This document shows positions 46,661 through 54,847 of a stretch of 64,000 bases of DNA, piece after piece. The notes under the pieces were generated by a model. That model searched no databases, had not been told where the DNA came from, and was given only the letters and a program-made list of their open reading frames with translations. The translations under genes and the position numbers were made by a program. Each line of letters opens with the position of its first letter. Positions within the stretch are counted from its first letter, which is position 1. The DNA is from Terebella lapidaria (lineage: Eukaryota > Annelida > Polychaeta > Terebellida > Terebellidae), in assembly GCA_949152475.1 (NCBI GenBank), contig OX424570.1:18224694-18288693 (forward strand), given 5' to 3'.

Positions 46661-47747
46661 ACAAATGTGGATGGTTGTTGACAAACGAACAAGATCAAAG
46701 AAGATTTATTTCGACCATTCAAGATTTTTCTTTGGTTGATGATTTCTTTATTGATGAGCTTGACCGAGAGACTGATGCATACATGATGTGGCAAGTGTTA
46801 TTTGTGCTATGTATGTTTCGGACACTGAATTTGACTTGAGGATTGCACTCTCACAACCACTGTGTTCGAAATATGTGATTGACTACAGGATGACGCCCCA
46901 ATAGATAAATATCCAGTTTGTGTGACTATATTGGTGTGCAAAATGTTGAACGATGTTCCAAGGTAACAGTAGGAAAAGTGGAATAAGATGTTCCAAGATC
47001 CTCAGCCAAATATTGGTGAAAGTTCTTCATATTTTATTTATTTCATGAATGGCTGAGTTACAAGTATAACATACATACACTGGAATATACAAACATAAAA
47101 AATGATGCAATATTTGATAATAAAATAGGTAGAATGAAGCATTAGTATCACAAATCAAGGCAGAAAGCAAAATGAGCGAGAAAGTTCTACACGCAGATTC
47201 AGTCAAAAAATACATACAGTTCCTTGTAGACACTGATCCATATGCACTAAAAGGATGATTGGGGTAAATGTGCGAATTTCAAGGATCATCTGCAAGTGTC
47301 CTGGATAACTGAATTTGGATGGCATTTTCAAAGGATTCGTTTTTATGCTTCATGACCTTCTTCAGTGAATCTATACAAGCAAGCGAATATTCACAAGCGG
47401 TTCATTTGAGTTCTTTGTCAACACACAAATGCTCCCCGAATTCTTCACAGCTTTAGTCAAATCATAAATGCAGCTGATTCCAAGTTTTCAAGGGTTTCCA
47501 AAGTTCGTGGATGACTAAGTGATCTTTGCGTTGAAGGTTTTCTCACACTTCTCGCTTTTGTGTGCATTCGTTTCTTCTGTATCCTGACAATCATCATTTC
47601 CATTTACCAAACAGAGTTCTTATTCACGTCAACGTAAGTGTGGCCGTTTCTATGGTCACCCACTGTGTCACTGTCCTTGGCAGTATGGTGTTCCTTCCCT
47701 CCTTCAACTTGGTTTACATGGTGAATATTTGCGATGTCATCATTAAA
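46661..47747 (-). other. 3' flank of the large zinc-finger gene, with decayed finger-like coding
   Basis: On the minus strand just beyond the stop codon, stretches still read like the protein: HHTAKDSDTVGDHRNGH (about 47690-47640), then KCEKTFNAK (about 47540) and SCEEFGEHLCVDKEL (about 47440). These look like remains of linker and finger modules interrupted by stops, so the ancestral protein was probably longer. The part left of 47240 shows nothing clear. Confidence 0.4.
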
Positions 47748-50700
47748 TTATTTGTGGCTCTTCATATGTTTGTGATAATCCATGGAGCTCGTGAACTGTT
47801 TCCTGCAGACAGCACATTCCAGAGGTTTCTCGCCGTCGTGTAAGCGCTCGTGTTTGACTAAGTGACATTTTGCACTGAATCCTCTGTCACAGTAATGGCA
47901 TTTGTAAGGTTTTATTCCGTCATGTCTAATTCGATGGTTTTTAAAGGCATCGTACGTTCTGAAGTTGGATCCACAAATTGGACAGGTGTACGGTTTCTCA
48001 CCAGTGTGTATTCGCATGTGGGTTCCAAGTCGAGTCTTGTTGGCGAGTATTCTCCCACAAATCGAACAAGTGTGTTTCTTCTTCGTTTGTTTCGATTTGT
48101 TGTCATTAGCACCCTTTATGCCATCACCATGGTTTTCAGCGGAATTTGCAGTATCACCATAACCCTGAATGTTGTTATGAGTTATGAATAACGGCATGTT
48201 CAATCCAGGACCATATATTTGGTGAAAACTTGTAGTGACAACATCGATGTGACTGTTTCTAGGAGTCATGGATACTGGAATCATCATTCCAGGACCATAG
48301 TTTTGGTGAGAATTTGCAGTGACAACATCATTGTTACTATTGCTAAGAGTATTAAGAAACGGAATCTTCATTCCACCAACACAGCCTTGGTGAGAATTTG
48401 TAACGTCACCATTGTTGTCACTTTTACTATGAGTTATGAGTAGGGGAATCTTCATCCCATCAACATGACTTTGGTTGTGAAGTGTATTGTCACCATCGTT
48501 ATCACTGTTGCCAGTGGCAACGCATTCATCTTTCATTTCATCAACATGGTTTTGGTGGGAAATCCTAATGTCATCATCGTTCTCACTGTTGTCAGGAGTG
48601 ACACATTCAATTTTCATTCCATCAACCTGGCTTTGATGAGAATTTGTAGGGTCATCATCGTTGTCACTTTTGCCAGAGGCAACACATTCACCTTTCATTT
48701 CATCAACATGGTTTTGGTGGGAAAGCGTAAGGTCATCATTGTTGTCACTGTTGTCAGGAGTGACACATTCAATTTTCATCCCATCAACCTGGCTTTGATG
48801 AGAATTTGTAGGGTCATCATCGTTGTCACTTTTGCCAGAGGCAACACATTCACCTTTCATTTCATCAACATGGTTTTGGTGGGAAAGCGTAAGGTCATCA
48901 TTGTTGTCACTGTTGTCAGGAGTGACACATTCAATTTTCATCCCATCAACCTGGCTTTGGTGGGAAATCATACTGTCACCATCGTTGTCATTGTTGTCAG
49001 GAGTGACACATTCAAATTTCATCCAATCAACATGGCTTTGGGGGGAAAACATAATGTCATCATGGTTGTCATTGTTGGCGGGAGTGACACATTCAATTTT
49101 CACCCCATCAACATAGCTTTGGGCAGAATGTGTAGTGCTATAATCGTTGTCACATTCATTCTTTATTCCATCTACAATGCTTTGGTGGGGAAGGGTAACA
49201 TCATCGGCATTGTCAGTGTTGCTATCAGTTATTCGTTCCATCTCATCGGCATTGTCAGTGTTGCTATCAGTTAATCGTTCCATCTCCCTTCCACTGATAT
49301 GACTTCCATGAGAACTTGTAGTGTGAACGCCGTTGTTACTGTGGCTAGGAGTAACACATTCACTCATTCGATCAGGAAAGAATCTCTCGTAAGCCTTTTC
49401 GCAAATAGAACACTTCGTTGGAAGCTTGCCAGATGGAATGTCACCCTGAAAAGTCAAGACTTTCCCACAAATTGTACAAGTGAACAATAGACCTCCACTG
49501 GGACTCTGCATGTGGTATGAGAGGTTGGTGGGGCCTTGGAAGTATCTTTGGTGAGCCTCTTCGCAAGTAGAACACTTCGTTGGAAGCTGGCCAGATGGAA
49601 TGTCACCCTTAATAGTGGAGACTTTTCCACAAATCGTACAAGTGCACAACAGATCTCTCGAATGACTCTCGTATGACCTGGCAGCGACGTGTTTCTTCTT
49701 GCGAAGTTGTACAATCTTCCTTTCTTCTGCTTTGTTACAACCATCCTTCTCCGCTTCTGAACACTGGTTGTTTTTCACGTCAACGTCGTTTTGGCTACTT
49801 CCATGATGACCCATAGTTTCATCATCGCCCATATTTCCATCACCCTGGCTCGAAGGTATTTTGTGTACTCGCATATGATATTTGACTCCAAGAACAGTGG
49901 CAAGAATTTTCCCACAAATCGAACAGGTGCGTTTCTCTTCTTCATCACCTTTGTTTTCCTCACCATTGTCCATATGCATTGTGTGTACTCGCATATGAAT
50001 TCGAACTCCAAGAACAGTGGCAAGAATTTTCCCACAAATCGAACAGGTGCGTTTCTTCTTTTCTTCATCATTTTCGTTTCCATCACCATTGTCCATATGC
50101 ATTGTGTGTACTCGCATATGAAGTTGGAGTTCGTGAAGGTTTGCTAGATTTTCCCCACAAATCAAACAGGTGTGTGTCTTGGCTACTTGTGAAGTGGCAT
50201 CATTGACATCAATGTTGCTATGAGTAATATCTTTCTCCATTCCATCAAGGATGTCACTTTGGCGAACATTCATATTGTCAGTATGGCTGTCACATTTGTC
50301 ACGGTGAATGTTTTCTTCTTTTGTTTCATCAATGTGATTTCGATCATCATGGCGCACATGACTAGTGTTTGCAATGTCACCATCACAATCATTTCGTATC
50401 TCTGTATTTTTCTCACGTTCACCAGATCTCGAGAACTGTTCACTGCAAATAGCAAGAGCTGGATGTTCCTCACCATGGTGCATGAGCTCGTGCGTGACGA
50501 GGCGTTGCCTCTTGATGAATGCTCTGCCACAGTGCCGGCAGCTGTAGGGCATTTCTCCGGTATGAGTCATTTTATGTAGTTCCAAGCAACTGTATGTTCT
50601 GAAGTTTGCTCCACAAGTTGAACAGTTGTACGGTTTCTCACCAGTGTGTATTCGCATGTGACGTGAAAGGTATTGCTTCTTGTATATCTTGCCACAGACG

Positions 50701-51929
50701 TGGCATACACATGTCCTGGCGTCACGTTCCCCAGATCTCGAGAAATGTTCACTGCTAAAAGCACGATCTGATGGTTTATTTCCATGGTGTACGCGCTCAT
50801 GTTTAACGAGGCGTTGTTTCTTGTGGAATCTTCTGCCACAATGCCGGCAGTTGTAGGGTATCTCTCGAGTATGAGTGCTTTGATGCTTCTTTAGGAAATC
50901 GCGTGTGCTGAAGTTGGCTCCACAAGTTGAACACTTGTACGGATTCTCACCAGTGTGTATTCGCATGTGAAATCGGAGATTGTCTTTTTTGAATATCTTT
51001 CCACAGATGTGACATTCATATGTCCTGAGGTCATTGTGACTCCTCTGGTGAAGTTTCAAACTTAACACATTGGCACACTCCTGGTCACAGGTTGGGCATT
51101 GTACAGACTTCCGCTTACCAGAACTATGCATCCATTTTATGTGATTCTGCAATGACGCTCTGCGATCATAAGATTTCTTACAAATTCTACATTTCCATTC
51201 TTTGTGAGCGTTAAAATGCTCTTTGTATTTCTCGAAGCTTGTGTACTGTTGTGCACAAATCACACATTCGAATGGTCTCAATTCTGTGTGCTTCATGTGC
51301 TGGTGTGAGATCAAGTGAAACTTTGCTTTGAATGTATTCGTACAATACTCGCATTTGTATATGCGTTCCTTGTTCTTTTCGTCTGTTTTGTTCCTGTCAT
51401 CCATCTCTCCTTCTGAACATTGTTCGTTCTTCCATTGAACATCATTTTGGCTGCTTTCATTATGACCCATACTTTTAGAATCACCTATGTTTCCATCACC
51501 ATGACTCACATGTTTTGTGTGAACTCGCATATGTAGGCGGAGCCCCTTTAGGTTTGCAAATTTTTTCCCGCGAATCAAACAGATGTGTCTTTTCTTGGCT
51601 GCTTTAGAATTTCGAGTCGTACCGTCGATTTGACTGTTGCTATGAGTAACATACTCGATCTTCCTCCCATCATGGATGTCACTTTGGCGCACTTTCATAG
51701 TATCATCGTGGCTGTCACTGTTGCCATGGCAGATGTTCTCTCCCTTTGTTCCATCAATCATAGAACTGTGATTCCTTTCACCATTGTCTCCAGAAACACA
51801 CTCTGTCTTTAAGTCATCGTCATGGCCCGTGTGATGAATATCATTTATGATGTTTTTATCTTCGCTGATATGAAGTTCTGTGATCGGTACGTCGTGATTC
51901 ATCATCCCAACGGTGTCATCCCCCAAGAC
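47748..51929 (-). CDS. Large C2H2 zinc-finger protein, main exon
   Basis: Open frame of about 1,390 codons ending TAA at 47750-47748. The exon begins after an acceptor (ttgacag) at 51930-51932, phase 0. The first in-frame ATG is at 51905-51903, but translation probably enters from upstream exons (54169-58169). The N-terminal 120 residues are acidic. Then come one degenerate finger (second Cys lost, CLIRGKKF) and 17 intact C2H2 fingers: 13 in the first half, some as isolated fingers separated by Asp/Asn-rich linkers, and 4 at the extreme C-terminus (CSICGRILANKTRL ... HKHMKSHK). About residues 755-850 hold two C-x2-C-x18-C-x2-C modules. Residues about 910-1270 are a 27-residue tandem repeat. 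Expected role: nuclear DNA-binding protein, target unknown. No KRAB, BTB or ZAD is seen. Related to the 15-finger gene at 27178 (shared CSTCGANF and KHER wording). Confidence 0.9.
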   Translation of the reverse strand, partial: VLGDDTVGMMNHDVPITELHISEDKNIINDIHHTGHDDDLKTECVSGDNGERNHSSMIDGTKGENICHGNSDSHDDTMKVRQSDIHDGRKIEYVTHSNSQIDGTTRNSKAAKKRHICLIRGKKFANLKGLRLHMRVHTKHVSHGDGNIGDSKSMGHNESSQNDVQWKNEQCSEGEMDDRNKTDEKNKERIYKCEYCTNTFKAKFHLISHQHMKHTELRPFECVICAQQYTSFEKYKEHFNAHKEWKCRICKKSYDRRASLQNHIKWMHSSGKRKSVQCPTCDQECANVLSLKLHQRSHNDLRTYECHICGKIFKKDNLRFHMRIHTGENPYKCSTCGANFSTRDFLKKHQSTHTREIPYNCRHCGRRFHKKQRLVKHERVHHGNKPSDRAFSSEHFSRSGERDARTCVCHVCGKIYKKQYLSRHMRIHTGEKPYNCSTCGANFRTYSCLELHKMTHTGEMPYSCRHCGRAFIKRQRLVTHELMHHGEEHPALAICSEQFSRSGEREKNTEIRNDCDGDIANTSHVRHDDRNHIDETKEENIHRDKCDSHTDNMNVRQSDILDGMEKDITHSNIDVNDATSQVAKTHTCLICGENLANLHELQLHMRVHTMHMDNGDGNENDEEKKKRTCSICGKILATVLGVRIHMRVHTMHMDNGEENKGDEEEKRTCSICGKILATVLGVKYHMRVHKIPSSQGDGNMGDDETMGHHGSSQNDVDVKNNQCSEAEKDGCNKAEERKIVQLRKKKHVAARSYESHSRDLLCTCTICGKVSTIKGDIPSGQLPTKCSTCEEAHQRYFQGPTNLSYHMQSPSGGLLFTCTICGKVLTFQGDIPSGKLPTKCSICEKAYERFFPDRMSECVTPSHSNNGVHTTSSHGSHISGREMERLTDSNTDNADEMERITDSNTDNADDVTLPHQSIVDGIKNECDNDYSTTHSAQSYVDGVKIECVTPANNDNHDDIMFSPQSHVDWMKFECVTPDNNDNDGDSMISHQSQVDGMKIECVTPDNSDNNDDLTLSHQNHVDEMKGECVASGKSDNDDDPTNSHQSQVDGMKIECVTPDNSDNNDDLTLSHQNHVDEMKGECVASGKSDNDDDPTNSHQSQVDGMKIECVTPDNSENDDDIRISHQNHVDEMKDECVATGNSDNDGDNTLHNQSHVDGMKIPLLITHSKSDNNGDVTNSHQGCVGGMKIPFLNTLSNSNNDVVTANSHQNYGPGMMIPVSMTPRNSHIDVVTTSFHQIYGPGLNMPLFITHNNIQGYGDTANSAENHGDGIKGANDNKSKQTKKKHTCSICGRILANKTRLGTHMRIHTGEKPYTCPICGSNFRTYDAFKNHRIRHDGIKPYKCHYCDRGFSAKCHLVKHERLHDGEKPLECAVCRKQFTSSMDYHKHMKSHK
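48110..49200 (-). repeat. 27-residue (81-bp) coding tandem repeat with 162-bp higher order
   Basis: About 14 units of the form SHQSQVDGMKIECVTPDNSD plus an acidic tail form the linker between the finger blocks. Units alternate between two types (VDGMKIECVTP and VDEMKGECVASG). The pair repeats as a 162-bp block two to three times almost unchanged (48627 versus 48789), while outer units are diverged. This indicates recent internal expansion. Confidence 0.9.
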
Positions 51930-51970
51930 CTGTCAACAAAACATCACACATAATCAAGAATGACGTTTTG

Positions 51971-52712
51971 AACAATGGGGCATGTTATACATATATGAAA
52001 CCATGCGAGTGTGTTTTCCGCAAAAAGATATCGGTCTCGTTTGGTCTGGCGGATGAACACGGACGAGTGTATTCTGTGTTCATCCGCCAGACCAAACTCG
52101 ACCGATATCTTTTTGCAGAAAACACACGAGCGTGGTTTTTATTTTATCACACACTACTGTTCAGATATGATATTAAATACCGTCGTTATTAACGAACATT
52201 GTGAATGATCATTAATAAATAGATTATTTTATTTAATTATATTCATGAATATGCATGTGATGTCCGAAAAATCTCAAGTCTGGGCTTGGTAAGTAACTCT
52301 AGGTTACTAGAATCGTTTTCATACGACATCACATTGTTCTTTTACGCAATAACGGTCTTTACATAAACCGCGTGAGGAAGTAGTTTCGGCCCGGTGTGGG
52401 TCAGGGAGTGATACAGATTATATTTGAAGTAGGTTGATACAGAAAAGGTTACCAAACCTTTCGGAGTCCTCGTGATAAAATCATTCAACAGGTCATGGAG
52501 GTGGTAGCATTGTAATTGGGGTAAATTTTTGTCGTCAAATCACCACCGAAAATCGTCTATAATCAACAATGACATGAAAATTATGGCGGTTAAATTGCGT
52601 TTATATTGATAACGCTGGAAAAATCAGAAAAGTGACGTCATGTTTACCCCAAAAACAGTGCTGGCAGGTGGCGATTGCAGGTATGCACTACATGTAAACA
52701 TGCCCCATTGTT
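51971..52712. mobile_element. TIR-bounded segment, 742 bp, in the zinc-finger gene's intron
   Basis: aacaatggggcatgtt at 51971-51986 is repeated exactly inverted at 52697-52712. The target duplication is unclear. The long hairpin at 52010-52126 is inside. No coding content. It lies just upstream of the acceptor of the main exon. Confidence 0.55.
52010..52126. repeat. Long hairpin, about 47-bp arms, roughly 20-base loop
   Basis: The left arm (gtgtgttttccgcaaaaaga onward to gatgaacac) is matched inverted by the right arm (gtgttcatccgccag onward to aaaacacac) with only two or three mismatches. The spacer contains ggacgagtgtattct. Arms this similar imply a young inverted duplication or a selected stem. 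Confidence 0.85.
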
Positions 52713-52866
52713 GGCATAGTACTAATAAGTTGAGTGTTTCTTAAACATTTCGTATTGATTCGAGCATATTATTGTTATTTGTTATTCGGTCATATACCAA
52801 TTGTTGACACAAATTATGCGGATTCTATGGTGCAAATATGCAATTTGCGTTTCAGATACCAGGAAA

Positions 52867-53380
52867 TTAGCTCAAGGGCTAAAATTGGTTTCCGCACAAT
52901 TTTTGTTTTAAGTATTGCAGATGACTTTCCAATCCAAGTTTAATTTTTTTTCAATGGGTGAACATTTTTTTTTGCCTAGAAATGGCCCAAAATGGATAAT
53001 ATTGCGATTTGGGGCCCGTCAAAAAATCAAAATAGCCGCCACATGTAGATCGGCAATTCAAGGGGAACCAAACTAATACATATCACAGAGGTATAAACGT
53101 GGAAGCTTTTGAAACATAAATCTCAAAACTGATTAGACAGTTTATGGCTGTCAAAGTCCACAATTGAGCATTTTTCGTCATTTCGGAAAAAATACGAAAA
53201 TCGAAACTCAAAAAAAAGTTTTCCTTGAAATATTTTCAGGTATTTTTGTGCAGAATTTCAGAAAGATTTGACCATAAGCTTTAAATATAGATATTTGAAT
53301 GGACGGACGGACGGACGATGGACAGACGTCGGACGCAAAGCCACGACAATAAGTTATCGGACCAAAGGTCCGGTAACCTA
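52867..53380. mobile_element. GTTACCGGAC-family element, copy 8, short
   Basis: It starts ttagctcaagggctaaaatt and ends aaaggtccggtaaccta. It has the gacggacggacg tract and 'aaaatagccgcc' words and lacks the 134-bp units. Confidence 0.6.
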
Positions 53381-53639
53381 AAAGATATTATACTGTCAAA
53401 CAGTTCCATTTTGAACGAAGAGGTTTGAACGAAATCAGGCAAGAGTAATCTAGAGGTCAGCCAATGCCAGATTCGCAATCACTATTTTTAACTGCATGGC
53501 TGAAAATGGAAATTGCCAACTCAGCAAAAAAAAAATCGGTCCAGGGCTAAGTTTGAAAGAAGTTTACTCCTAAGATCTGTTTGTCTAGGGAAAGAAGTTT
53601 GAAAATAATCGTGTCTGTACATTGAATGGATTTTTTTTT

Positions 53640-54130
53640 AGAAATTTCATGCTTAAATTGCCGTATGAAGTCATCTTTTTAAATTTGTCAGTTCATCATG
53701 TTCATCCAATCATTTCAGGTAGGCTGTGACCTTGAAATTTACAGCTCGAGGTCATCCTAAGTCATGATCGAGGTCAACAAAGGATCTGCCATATATGACT
53801 TGCTATATACCCACGATACAAACAGAGGCTTGAATCCTCATCTGCAGTCAATCCGCATGCAGAGTTCAATTAAACCCACACAGTCCAGTTAGGGAGTGAC
53901 TTCGAGATTTACTACTCAAGTTCATGCGAGGTCAACTTCAAGTTCACTAAAGATCTGTCTTATGTGAATTTTTGTAGGCTCATAATACAAACCTAAACGC
54001 TATACTCAAGTGTTTTGTCTCGAGTGGCCAATTTACAGGTTTCAAGTTAAACTTGACATTCACCACTCAAGGTCATTCCAAGTCGAATTCACTGTCAACA
54101 AAAGATATACCATATATGACTTTCTATAAG
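53640..54130. repeat. Three diverged roughly 165-bp units with aaggtca words
   Basis: gtgaccttgaaatttaca / ctcgaggtcat / catatatgacttgctata recur in order near 53720, 53890 and 54050. This looks like a decayed internal part of the GTTACCGGAC family. The interval 53381-53640 shows nothing. Confidence 0.5.
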
Positions 54131-54168
54131 GCCTATAATATTCATGAAGTTGCAGCAATGTGGCTTAC

Positions 54169-54291
54169 AGAGTGAGTAATGCCATTTTCTCGTTCAGCCT
54201 GGTTATGCTGTCCAGATTTTCGTATTCCCTCCAAAAGCTGCCTTTGACGAACGCTACTCCTACGTTCCGGCATTTCGCTCGATGCCTCTGA
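54169..54291 (-). CDS. Upstream exon of the large zinc-finger gene (cassette 3)
   Basis: 41 codons in phase 0 between a ttttttcag acceptor and a TCT|GTAAGC donor. It reads SEASSEMPERRSSVRQRQLL to NGITHS. Strongly basic in the middle, no known domain. The phase fits direct splicing to the main exon at 51929. Flanking intron sequence (atatcacacatcatcagg) resembles that of the two other cassettes and of the main exon. Confidence 0.6.
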
Positions 54292-54660
54292 CTGAAAAAA
54301 TATCACACATCATCAGGCCATTGAGTGAATGATAATGTCACCTGAACAGTTGAAGTGGGATGTAAATTATATTAATTCATCAATTTTCAATCATTGTTTT
54401 TCAAAATGTTGATTTTTGAAGAATTTAATAAATGTTAACTGCATTTGTTTTTGTTTTTTTTATTGAATTCCACTTTTCAAAACTGTATTATTGTCATGTG
54501 GAGATAGGGGGAGGGGGAGGATGGGGATCACAATTTTTTTTTTATAACTCTGATTCAATTTTGAAGTATTTGCTAGTTTCCAATTAAATACATTCAAAAA
54601 CTATATTATGCATGTCAGGTGTCAACACAGTTCTGTTCCCTAACAATATAACCAACTTAC

Positions 54661-54789
54661 AGAGTGGATAGTGCCACCTTCTGGTTCCGCTTTGTCTTGC
54701 TGTATGAATGATTTGCCCATCCTGTCCCAGTTCTTCCTCTGGTGGTGTCTTCTATTCTTTAATTTCGGCAGTGTTATCGTTCCGTCTGA
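54661..54789 (-). CDS. Upstream exon of the large zinc-finger gene (cassette 2)
   Basis: 43 codons in phase 0 between ttttcag and TCT|GTAAGT. It reads SDGTITLPKLKNRRHHQRKN to GGTIHS. Same layout as cassette 3: Ser-start, central basic stretch, His-Ser end. The intervening 54292-54660 is intron with similar borders. Confidence 0.6.
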
Positions 54790-54847
54790 CTGAAAACATT
54801 ACACAACAACATTAGAGCATTGAATGAAGTTGAAGTAGGATGTAAAC

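Noticed and set aside
46639-46838. Frame reading LLTNEQDQRRFISTIQDFSL just after a TIR element
   Set aside because: It looks mildly protein-like, but no splice sites, homologous domain or second copy support it. It might be a relic of an unknown gene.
48465-49274. A 269-codon plus-strand open frame opposite the zinc-finger linker
   Set aside because: It is the antisense of the in-frame 27-residue repeat, so its openness and internal repetition follow from the sense strand.
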